A DNA stretch of 33,277 nt from NCBI GenBank assembly GCA_964617875.1, contig CAZUAI010000059.1, forward strand, positions 1 through 33,277, given 5' to 3'. Below, one piece after another: positions 1 to 6,556 of this stretch (positions are counted from its first letter, which is position 1; every line of letters begins with the position of its first letter). The notes below the pieces were generated by a model, which was given only the letters and a program-made list of their open reading frames with translations, did no database searches and was not told the DNA's origin. Origin of the DNA: CAZMVY01 sp964617875 (GTDB taxonomy: Bacteria > Planctomycetota > Phycisphaerae > UBA1845 > PWPN01). Position numbers and translations under genes: made by a program.

Positions 1-55
1 ACCTCTGACCTCGTCCTTATCAGGGACGCGCTCTAACCAACTGAGCTACGAGCCC
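1..55 (-). tRNA. tRNA-Ile(GAU), 3' end cut off by window edge
   Basis: On the minus strand the gene starts at 55 with acceptor strand GGGCTCG. A D-arm with GCTCAGTTGGTTAGAGC follows, then an anticodon stem CGTCC/GGACG closing loop CTGATAA, which gives anticodon GAU (isoleucine). The variable region is partly present. The T-arm and the 3' acceptor strand lie outside the window. Seen directly; the amino-acid identity follows from the anticodon. Confidence 0.93.
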
Positions 56-221
56 CAAACCAAGACGAAAAAGGCGAAAACCGAAAAAGCGGGAGACAAC
101 CTCGTGACGCCGCCTTCGGCGCGACGCTTTTTCGTTTTTTCGCTTTCTCGTTTTCTCGCTTTCGCCCTTACGCTCAGGCCCGTCGCCCAGCCGGCCGTTC
201 AATCCGCCCGGCTCAACCGAC
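56..221. other. Intergenic, low-complexity purine/pyrimidine tract
   Basis: No gene is seen. Positions about 120-170 are an imperfect tandem of short units (on the minus strand GAAAGCG, GAGAAAACG, GAAAAAACG). A small hairpin with a TTCG loop lies near 107-117, and a second A-rich stretch near 64-90 precedes the tRNA. It could be leader sequence between the small RNA terminator and the tRNA-Ile promoter. No clear promoter boxes were found. Confidence 0.4.
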
Positions 222-251
222 AAAAAAGCCACCAGCTCGCTGCTGGTGGCT
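222..251 (-). terminator. Intrinsic terminator of the small RNA
   Basis: On the minus strand a perfect 10-bp stem (AGCCACCAGC / GCTGGTGGCT, 5-nt loop) runs directly into TTTTTT. This is a textbook Rho-independent terminator. It is oriented to end transcription coming from about 400 and it precedes the tRNA-Ile gene on the same strand. Confidence 0.85.
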
Positions 252-403
252 CGCACATCTCACGAACGACCACCTGATCGCAGCTAAGCTTCGTCAAGCC
301 TCAACAGTTCAATCGCAATCCGTTCGTGCAACAGGCGCCTTCCTTGTCTGAAACCCGGCCTCGGCCCCGAGGACTGTGCCGGATCTGCCACGGCCCTATG
401 CAG
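222..403 (-). ncRNA. Candidate structured small RNA, about 180 nt
   Basis: A promoter at 410-437 and a terminator at 222-251 define a transcript of about 180 nt with no convincing reading frame. The predicted RNA folds well by eye. A 5' domain has stems AUCCGG/CCGGGU and CCUCG/CGAGG. A long 3' hairpin is closed by CACGAACG/CGUUCGUG, continues with GAUUGC/GCGAUC and is capped by GCUU-GACG-AAGC. The terminator hairpin follows. The size and autonomous promoter-terminator layout fit a housekeeping RNA such as 6S RNA (SsrS). I see only a weak local resemblance to 6S, no SRP-RNA tetraloop motif and no tmRNA features, so the family is left open. Confidence 0.6.
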
Positions 404-409
404 CACAGC

Positions 410-437
410 AGTGTACCATTGTCATCGGCCATGTCAA
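410..437 (-). promoter_or_regulatory. Sigma70-type promoter of the small RNA
   Basis: On the minus strand a perfect -35 TTGACA (432-437) is followed after 16 bp by -10 TACACT (410-415, four of six matches to TATAAT). This predicts initiation near 402-404. It is the best promoter match noticed in the window and there is no start codon close downstream. Confidence 0.65.
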
Positions 438-645
438 GCCCCCTCCTGCACGATTCCTGTCGATGTCATAACGCCCTATGCCGTCGATGGTTGCGCGCCT
501 GACAGACCGCAACTTGGGGCCCGAACCCCAAGAGGGGGCGGCAACCTGTTACGGAGTGGGGTGGGCGGCGCGCGAGAAAACGCCTATATCTCTACTCTGT
601 GATGGAGAGGTTTGCGGCTTGTGGGAATCTGTGGTGTTGCCCTTC
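438..645. other. Intergenic region downstream of the hydrolase gene
   Basis: No gene is supported. One inverted repeat (CTTGGGG, 6-nt loop, CCCCAAG; 513-532) lies about 115 bp beyond the stop of the minus-strand hydrolase gene. It could attenuate its transcript, but no T-run follows it. Confidence 0.3.
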
Positions 646-1641
646 TTACGCGTAGGCGAAGGGTTCGGCGAACCAATGGACGCGAACTCCCTGGACGGAC
701 TTGTCCGGTCGTGGCCAGGGGCGGGGCGGACAGGGAGAAGGGCTCCCGGTGCGTCGCAGCCCGCGTCGTCTCCCCTTGCGGCAACGGTATTGTTCGCTCT
801 TGTTCGCGAGGATACATTCTTGAATCCACTTCGCCGCCATCTCGTGCGTGCCCGGTGGCGTATGATGCCCGTCGGACGGCATCACGTGGATCTCGAAGGC
901 CACCGGCCTGCCCGAATCGACAGACGCCCTTGCCAGGCTGCCGGCAAAAGACATGGCTGATTCCGTGCCGACGCGCCGATCGTTGTTGCCTATGCAGATC
1001 CAAACAGGCTTGCCAGCAAGCTGTGACGCCGATCTTCGAAGGGCAAGCGACGCCGCCGTGCCATGCTCGTCCGAGTCGCTGAACTCCCGCAACACCAGAA
1101 GGTCGGTGACCGGTGAAAAAGCAACAGCGCACCCCACTCTGCCATCTGCGGCCGCGAAATGCAGCGCCAGGAAGCCTCCGCGCGATGTGCCACAGACAGC
1201 GACGCGCTTGGCGTCGGTGTAGCGCTTATCGATCAGGTAGTCGAGGACGGCTGAGGCCCTGGAAACAAAATCGCCAACGAAGTCCTTGCCTGCGTCCGCA
1301 CGAAAACGCCAGCCGTCCAATTGCTTCGGCTCGCCCGGCTCGACGTCCTCGCCGTGGCAGGGCATGTCGAGCGAAACGCACAGGAAACCCCGTGAAGCCA
1401 GGATCGCGCCGACCTGAGGATATTTGGGCTCCCGAAGGGTGGACTCGCAGTCCAGCGCGAACACAAAGACGGTCGGGGCCGGCGAAGCGGGCCTCGCTCC
1501 CCAGACTGCCAACCGCGTACCCAGCCCGTCACGCAGGACCACGGGGGCGTGTGGGGAGGGATCAACGCAGCCAGCCGACCCTGTGGCCAGGGCGATCGCA
1601 CATCCCAGCACGGTCATCGCTTGCAAAGAGCGGCAGGTCAT
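646..1641 (-). CDS. Alpha/beta-hydrolase family lipoprotein
   Basis: This 331-aa protein is a probable exported serine hydrolase (esterase or dienelactone-hydrolase-like); the substrate is unknown. The N-terminus has a hydrophobic signal ending in a lipobox-like SAGC, so Cys25 could be lipidated. The nucleophile elbow GTSRGG puts the catalytic Ser at about 153. GNNDRR supplies a candidate acid at Asp221, and SDGHH supplies the catalytic His at 259 or 260. The hydrolase fold appears to end near residue 284. The last 47 residues are a basic, proline-rich tail that looks uncharacteristic and may be an extension after loss of the original stop codon. The gene ends 3 bp after the stop of the upstream glycosidase-like gene, so the two are probably co-transcribed. 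Confidence 0.85.
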   Translation of the reverse strand: MTCRSLQAMTVLGCAIALATGSAGCVDPSPHAPVVLRDGLGTRLAVWGARPASPAPTVFVFALDCESTLREPKYPQVGAILASRGFLCVSLDMPCHGEDVEPGEPKQLDGWRFRADAGKDFVGDFVSRASAVLDYLIDKRYTDAKRVAVCGTSRGGFLALHFAAADGRVGCAVAFSPVTDLLVLREFSDSDEHGTAASLALRRSASQLAGKPVWICIGNNDRRVGTESAMSFAGSLARASVDSGRPVAFEIHVMPSDGHHTPPGTHEMAAKWIQECILANKSEQYRCRKGRRRGLRRTGSPSPCPPRPWPRPDKSVQGVRVHWFAEPFAYA

Positions 1642-1644
1642 CCA

Positions 1645-3084
1645 TCAATACCTCACGCTGTAGAGTTTCGCGGAAGCATCAAGCGTGAACCGCAGTCGGA
1701 GGCGACCTTCGGGCAAAGGCCCGTCCCAGGCGATACCGCGGTACACGGTACGCCATCGCTTTGCGTCGGGCCTGCCGGCCGCGACGGACGCGCCCTCTGT
1801 GCTCAGCGCCTCCACCGCGATTCCGTCTCCATCGGCATTGATCCAGACCCCCGGCTGCCCGACCTGGAGCGGATGCGTGATGATTTCGCCGGGGCCGGAT
1901 GCGTATGCGAACCTGTCCCGGGGCAGTACAGCCAGGCCCATGGACGTCGGGTAGAACAGCGAACCGCGCCGGTCGTTGCTGACCGCATACGTGCCCGGCC
2001 AGTTGTTGTAGACACCGGGACAGCCGATGTAGTAGATGAACAACTCGTCTCCGACCTCCTGGATCGATGCGGCCGTGTTGATGATCAGGTTCTCATCCCA
2101 CGAGCCTCGGGGACCGGTGGGGATGTACGGCTGATTCGGATAGACGCGGCGAAAGGACCGCCCATCGGAGCTTACGGCCAACCTGAGGTCGCCGTGCAGC
2201 GGGATCGACGACAGCCTGTCGGACTCGAACAGCATGATGTAGTTCCCGCCGACCGGATAGACACTGCACCCGTGGAGTTCCTCGTCGATGCCTTTCTGCG
2301 GTTTCAGGATCAACGGTTCCTTGAAAGGCGTCAGGGCTTCAACGCCCGGGCCGTGGGCGAGACCGATCTGCCTGATGCCTTGCCGGCCGTCCCAGTCTCT
2401 CCCGCACTGCAATTGGGAATAAGCGAGGATCCGGAAGTCGGCGTCAGGAGCGAGTTCATCGTAAAGCACCTGGCAGACATCCTGACGAAACCTGCCGTAA
2501 TCGTAGACGGCATCTCCTTTCTGCCAGACCTTGCCGTCAGCGGACCAGCAAATGCCGTAGAGCGTGTGAACGCCTGGAACCGAATCGAGATACATGGCCC
2601 CGAACCGCCTGCCTGGATTGCCTCGGTCGCGGTTTTCAAAAACGCACCGGAGGAAACCGTTGCCCGCGACCCACGGCAGGACGATCCGATTGGTGGGCCG
2701 GTCCAGGTAGGTCTCCTGTCCAAGATCAGGTTTGGTCCAGTGGATGCCGTCATTGCTCTCGGCGTAACCGGTCTTCCAGAACCGGCCTGTGCTTTGAACA
2801 GCATCAAGACCCGCGTACCAGCATCGGAACACCTTGTCGACGGAGCTGTAGAGTACGGTCGCGGGCCAGCTCACCTGAAGACTGTCCCACCTGCTTGTGT
2901 CGCCCGGCAGCAGCACCGGACTGGCGGCGTGTTTCTTCGGCGGATTCAGTGAGAAGGTCACGCCCCTGGTTGATTCCACCACGGACTTATCGATCAGCAA
3001 CAATATTCCACGGAGGTTGCCGGTGGCTTCGGTGCTGCTAATCGCGGACAAGACCACGGCTGCGGCGACAACTGTTGGGCACAC
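1645..3084 (-). CDS. Secreted five-bladed beta-propeller glycosidase-like protein
   Basis: The protein is about 479 aa and its repeated SNDGIHW-, SADGKVW- and SSDGRSF-type strands are typical of the five-bladed propeller superfamily of GH32/43/62-like glycosidases. Acidic active-site candidates cannot be assigned with certainty. The C-terminal ~90 residues form a short beta-sandwich domain with the DGF..T.PL..G pattern, ending in residues like LYSVRY. I chose the GTG at 3084: AAAGGAG lies 9 nt upstream and the new N-terminus becomes a clean signal peptide. An ATG at 3153 is in frame but gives a charged leader. The gene lies directly upstream of the hydrolase lipoprotein on the same strand. 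The likely role is extracellular or periplasmic polysaccharide processing (inferred). Confidence 0.8.
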   Translation of the reverse strand: MCPTVVAAAVVLSAISSTEATGNLRGILLLIDKSVVESTRGVTFSLNPPKKHAASPVLLPGDTSRWDSLQVSWPATVLYSSVDKVFRCWYAGLDAVQSTGRFWKTGYAESNDGIHWTKPDLGQETYLDRPTNRIVLPWVAGNGFLRCVFENRDRGNPGRRFGAMYLDSVPGVHTLYGICWSADGKVWQKGDAVYDYGRFRQDVCQVLYDELAPDADFRILAYSQLQCGRDWDGRQGIRQIGLAHGPGVEALTPFKEPLILKPQKGIDEELHGCSVYPVGGNYIMLFESDRLSSIPLHGDLRLAVSSDGRSFRRVYPNQPYIPTGPRGSWDENLIINTAASIQEVGDELFIYYIGCPGVYNNWPGTYAVSNDRRGSLFYPTSMGLAVLPRDRFAYASGPGEIITHPLQVGQPGVWINADGDGIAVEALSTEGASVAAGRPDAKRWRTVYRGIAWDGPLPEGRLRLRFTLDASAKLYSVRY

Positions 3085-3439
3085 TCCAAAACACTCCTTT
3101 CGAGATCCCCAAGCGCCCAGCATACCACAAGCCCTGACGAGGTTGTATTTCATTCATGACCTGGAAATGATGATGCGTTCGACGCATCGACCACTACCCC
3201 CGGTCTTCGACCCGGCGGATCCTCTCCGACTCCACGTGGACATTCGAGCGCAACACGCCTACCCTATTTGGTGTGGGCGAGCGGCGCCTCGTTTCGTGTC
3301 GATTACGACGATGCGGATGAGGCCGATTGTGGCCGCTTGTGACTGTGCTTCGGCCGTCCGACAACCGTTCGGACTGATGTCCAATCAGAAGGATGCGGCA
3401 CATGCCGTCAGCGCGACTGTCTCGAAGGAGTGTCATCGC
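3085..3439. other. Intergenic, no supported gene
   Basis: This lies between the glycosidase-like gene start and the orphan domain fragment. Both strands have open frames, but their translations are compositionally biased and match nothing recognisable. The upstream part of the fragmented glycosidase gene should have been here. It is not recognisable in any frame. Confidence 0.4.
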
Positions 3440-3820
3440 CGGAGCGGCCTGATCGGCCTGGCAACGATTCGCCGCGACGGATTCATTGCGATGCGGGCTG
3501 GAGATCGCAAGGGCAGACTGATCACGCGGCCGCTGAGTTTCAACGGCGGACGCCTCCTGCTGAATGCATTGACGCGACAGGGCGGCTATGTCAAGGCAGA
3601 GCTGGTTGACCCAACCGGTCGGGCCCTGCCGGGTTATACCTGCGAGGAATGCATTGCATTCACCGGGGACGCCGTCGAATCCGAACTCCGCTGGGCATGC
3701 GGGGCCCGCATGCCGAAAAGCGATCCTTGCGGAACACGAATCCGGTTGGTCTTGAAGAACGGCGACCTGTTGGCGCTCGGGCTCGCGGAAGCCGATGACC
3801 GACCTACGGCCACGAGGTAG
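3440..3820 (+). pseudogene. Orphaned C-terminal domain of a glycosidase-like protein
   Basis: About 127 codons encode a domain recognised from the ends of planctomycete and verrucomicrobial secreted propeller glycosidases: GLATIRRDGF, then ITRPLSF-GG-LLLNA, VKAELVD-GR-LPGYT, ITGD-like FTGD and IRLVLKNGDLLALGL. The same pattern (DRFAYASGPGEIITHPL, WINADG) ends the opposite-strand protein at 1645-3084, so the two are paralogous. No propeller domain, signal peptide or plausible start precedes it. The open frame continues upstream without recognisable protein. I interpret it as the remnant of a deleted gene. Translation as a stand-alone domain from an internal start cannot be excluded. Confidence 0.6.
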
Positions 3821-3871
3821 ACACGATGCGTTGCGGATCGGCGTCCGAGGTTCCGCCGGCTGTGACGGACA

Positions 3872-3893
3872 TTGAAGGGCTAAAGCCTTTCAA
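3872..3893. repeat. Intergenic palindrome
   Basis: The arms TTGAAGGGCT and AAGCCTTTCAA form a near-perfect hairpin with one G-U pair in RNA. It sits between two convergent ends, the fragment at 3820 and the glycosidase-like gene ending at 3930. It could act as a bidirectional terminator or be a copy of a dispersed REP-like element. I recall similar GGCTTTAGCC-centred palindromes in planctomycete intergenic DNA, but no second copy was seen here. Confidence 0.45.
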
Positions 3894-3929
3894 CTGCCAC
3901 AGGAGCGAGAATATGCCGTTGCAGTCGCC

Positions 3930-4979
3930 TCATTCCGGGGCAGCCGTCGCCGGACAACTTTGTCCAGCCGCGGGTTGCGTCGCCGGTGAAGAAAAGAACC
4001 CCGTCAGGAACTCGGAGAGTGTCCCATCGTAGCGAGCTTCGGCCAGGAACTCGATGCCGGTCTGGTTTCCCCAGCAGTAGTACAGGACCACCTTGCCCTC
4101 GAACTCGCACAGATCGATGTCCGTGTTACACACGTTGACACCGCTGGCGATGCGTGCCCGTTCTTCAGGCTTGAGCCCCTTCGCGCCGGGACTGACCTGA
4201 TGGTCCTCACTCGAGATGTTCATCACGGGGGCGAGCGGACTCGACTCCCAGTGAACCAGATCCTTGCTGCGCAGGAGATAGGTGAGATACGTCGGCCCGG
4301 GCAGAGCTTCGCAGTACATCAGGTAGTAGCGACCCTCCAGAAAGCGAAGCGTTGGGCACGACGTGTAGCGGTCCTTGGCGTATACGCAAGCCGGAGGTGT
4401 CAGCGTCCAGTGCTCGAGGTCTCTGGACTCGGCGAAGCGGATGGTGAATGGCACGCCGCATTCCTCCCGAGGCGCATCGATCTCCAACGCCATCACGTAC
4501 CGTTCCTCCCCTTTGCAAACGGAGTTGTTGAAGATGGACCAGCCGGGCAGGTCGAGCGCCTTGAAGGTTCGCCAGTTCTTCAAGTCCGTGGAGGCATAGC
4601 CATCGACGCGGGTTGCTCCACACTTGTCGACGGCGAATACGAAAACCGTATCACCCTCGACATACGCACTGCAGAGGTGATGCCCCCGCCCGAACGGCGA
4701 AGTCGGCGTCCCGGTCGCCACATCCACCAGGCGGAGATACGATCCGCTCTCGTCCGCGGCTTTGCGCGTGTACTGTTCGCGCACGGACTCAACGCGATAA
4801 AGACGTTTGCGAAAAACGATGGGAGTCGTTTCCACCAGGTCGCAGTCGATGGCGCCGAGCTTGCGGATGACCGGGCGGGCGGCGAGCAAAGCCGGGTGAC
4901 TGGCCGGCCGAGATGCCGGGGGAGCCGCGGCAAGACATACGCCGCAAAGTCCCAGTGCGATGATTGGAGGTGTGAACAT
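3930..4979 (-). CDS. Secreted glycosidase-like beta-propeller protein (GH43-type fold)
   Basis: This 349-aa protein has a short signal peptide (hydrophobic residues 5-19). Alternating propeller strands follow, containing DLKNWRTF, SRDLEHWTL and SKDLVHWESS, the D-L-x-x-W repeats common in GH43/GH32-related five-bladed propellers. CNTDIDLCEFEGKVVLYYCWGNQTG near the C-terminus is a conserved blade of the family. The tail, residues about 328-349, is low complexity and contains SPATQPAAG. A comparable PASRPASHPA stretch follows the signal peptide. The enzyme is probably exported; the glycan is unknown. No good ribosome-binding site precedes the ATG, so the start is uncertain by a few codons. It is separated from the hydrolase-glycosidase pair by the orphan fragment. 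Confidence 0.8.
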   Translation of the reverse strand: MFTPPIIALGLCGVCLAAAPPASRPASHPALLAARPVIRKLGAIDCDLVETTPIVFRKRLYRVESVREQYTRKAADESGSYLRLVDVATGTPTSPFGRGHHLCSAYVEGDTVFVFAVDKCGATRVDGYASTDLKNWRTFKALDLPGWSIFNNSVCKGEERYVMALEIDAPREECGVPFTIRFAESRDLEHWTLTPPACVYAKDRYTSCPTLRFLEGRYYLMYCEALPGPTYLTYLLRSKDLVHWESSPLAPVMNISSEDHQVSPGAKGLKPEERARIASGVNVCNTDIDLCEFEGKVVLYYCWGNQTGIEFLAEARYDGTLSEFLTGFFSSPATQPAAGQSCPATAAPE

Positions 4980-5012
4980 GACGCGTATGATACCGGGGAC
5001 CCCGCCGCGGTT

Positions 5013-5924
5013 CTACAGGAGTGGCGGTGTGGCGCGCGCCGCCGTGGCGACGATGAGGTCCAGGGCGGCGTCGAGGGCCGGTAGCGGCGTGCGGAGCGTG
5101 GCGCGGGCGAGGGTGACGTCCAGCGAGACGTCGCGCGGCCGCGGCGCCCGCCTGGGGTCGGCGGCATGTCGAACGACGATGCGGTCCGTCGGGCAGCCGA
5201 AGCGCGCGGCGATCCGCCGGGTCAGGTCGAACCGATTGACACGTTCGCTCCCGGCCAGGTGGATGCAGCCGCGGAAGTCGTTTCCCGCAAGCTCCAGCAG
5301 CGCCCGGCCCAGCGTAACCACGTCGATGGGCGTGCGGAACTCGTTGTCGGTGACGCCGATCTCCTCGCCACGCTCCAACTGCGCAAGCATCTTCGGCAGA
5401 AATGCGTTCCCGGCGCCCAGCATCGGCAGCCCGACCACCAGCGCGAGCCGGGCGACGACGGCGGTTTCCAGTGCCGCGGAGACGATCCGTTCGGCCGCAA
5501 TCTTGGTCTCGGCGTAGAAGTTGACGGCCCTCGGCGTGTCGCACTCGCGGTAGTTTCCGCGCTCGCCGTCGAAGACCGTGTCGGTCGAGCAGTGCACGAG
5601 TCGGCTCCCGCATTCACGGCAGAGCGTTGCAACGGTCTCCGTCAGGACGACGTTGGCGCGCGCGGCCTCCTCGCGGTGGGCCTCGCAGTAGTCGATATTG
5701 GCCACGGCGGCGGTGTGGATCACGGCGTCGGGGCGGACCTCGCGGAAGATCCGCCCGGCTTGCCCGGCTTCGAGGGCGTCGAGGACATGCCAGCAAACGC
5801 CGGGCAGCATCGCTGGCGGCTGCCGGCTGGAGAGGGCGTGGGTTTCCCACGCCTCGCCGGCCTGCCGGATCACGCTGCCGGCGACGAACCCCGATGCGCC
5901 CGTGACGATCAATCGCTTCCGCAT
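5013..5924 (-). CDS. RmlD-like NAD(P)-dependent sugar-nucleotide reductase
   Basis: This 303-aa extended short-chain dehydrogenase resembles dTDP-4-dehydrorhamnose reductase (RmlD/RfbD). The Rossmann motif GASGFVAG is at residues 9-16. HTAAVANIDYCE (70-81) and HCSTDTVFDG (111-120) are typical RmlD-family segments. The catalytic Tyr137-x3-Lys141 is in NFYAETK. FRTPIDVV and IHLAGSERVNR follow, as in the family. No rmlA, rmlB or rmlC is adjacent, so rhamnose synthesis itself is not shown; a role in another deoxysugar pathway or as the MAT2B/RmlD-like subgroup remains possible. It stands 55 bp downstream of rsfS on the same strand. Confidence 0.85.
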   Translation of the reverse strand: MRKRLIVTGASGFVAGSVIRQAGEAWETHALSSRQPPAMLPGVCWHVLDALEAGQAGRIFREVRPDAVIHTAAVANIDYCEAHREEAARANVVLTETVATLCRECGSRLVHCSTDTVFDGERGNYRECDTPRAVNFYAETKIAAERIVSAALETAVVARLALVVGLPMLGAGNAFLPKMLAQLERGEEIGVTDNEFRTPIDVVTLGRALLELAGNDFRGCIHLAGSERVNRFDLTRRIAARFGCPTDRIVVRHAADPRRAPRPRDVSLDVTLARATLRTPLPALDAALDLIVATAARATPPLL

Positions 5925-5979
5925 GGGCCGATCCTGCCGGGAGACATCGACGTCGGCCGTGCCGTGACCGTGCGGCCGT

Positions 5980-6402
5980 TCACGCCGTTTCGCCCTTCTG
6001 CCACTCGATGCGCGGGGCGTCGCCCCAGAGGAGTTCCAGGTCGTAGAAGCCGCGGCTTTCGGCGTCGAAGAGGTGGATCACGACGTCCACGTAGTCGGCC
6101 AGGACCCAGTGGGCCGTGTCGTAGCCGGCGAGACCGAACCGCTTCTGCCCTTCCCCGGCGGCGTAGTCGTCGATGTCGTCGATGATCGCCCGCATCTGGC
6201 GGTCGGACGTTCCCGTGCCGATGACGAAGTAGTCGGCGATGCTCGTCAGCTCGCGGACGTCGAGCACGACGACGTCTTCGGCGTGGCTGTCGCCGGCGAT
6301 GCGCGCGGCCTCGATCGCGAACTGCCGCGCCTTCGATGCGGATCTGCTCGTTGCGATGGTGCCTCCAATCCCGGCGGTCGGGCCGCCGTGCTTGCGCCGC
6401 AT
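5980..6402 (-). CDS. rsfS: Ribosomal silencing factor RsfS
   Basis: RsfS binds ribosomal protein uL14 on free 50S subunits and blocks subunit joining in poor growth conditions. The 140-aa product has the family core: VVVLDVRELTSIADYFVIGTG, then SDRQMRAIIDDI, GYDTAHWVLADYVDVVIHLF and RGFYDLELLWGDAP. I prefer the ATG at 6402. An ATG at 6432 is in frame but overlaps a perfect TATAAT -10 hexamer on this strand, so it would not be transcribed from that promoter. The N-terminal ~25 residues are an unconserved basic extension. Confidence 0.93.
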   Translation of the reverse strand: MRRKHGGPTAGIGGTIATSRSASKARQFAIEAARIAGDSHAEDVVVLDVRELTSIADYFVIGTGTSDRQMRAIIDDIDDYAAGEGQKRFGLAGYDTAHWVLADYVDVVIHLFDAESRGFYDLELLWGDAPRIEWQKGETA

Positions 6403-6430
6403 CGCACCGCCGGCGTGCGGCCGCGGGCGC

Positions 6431-6436
6431 ATTATA
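6431..6436 (-). promoter_or_regulatory. -10 element upstream of rsfS
   Basis: A perfect TATAAT is present on the minus strand in otherwise very GC-rich DNA. It lies about 30 bp before the preferred rsfS start. No convincing -35 hexamer precedes it at 16-18 bp. It decides against the longer rsfS start at 6432. Confidence 0.45.
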
Positions 6437-6556
6437 CCCGCCCCGCCGCCAAGGAAAGAGCCCGAGGCGTTCGCGGGGGCCGGACTGCCGGCCCCTCGCT
6501 GGCGCTTCGGGCTCAGCCGGGCGCTCGCTCGCGTTTCGGGCTGGACCGGCTTCCGC

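Noticed and set aside
1..55. tRNA-Ile at the left edge as the other end of the integrative element
   Set aside because: Its visible 5' half is intact, its sequence differs from the tRNA-Asp core, and conserved chromosomal genes lie between the two.
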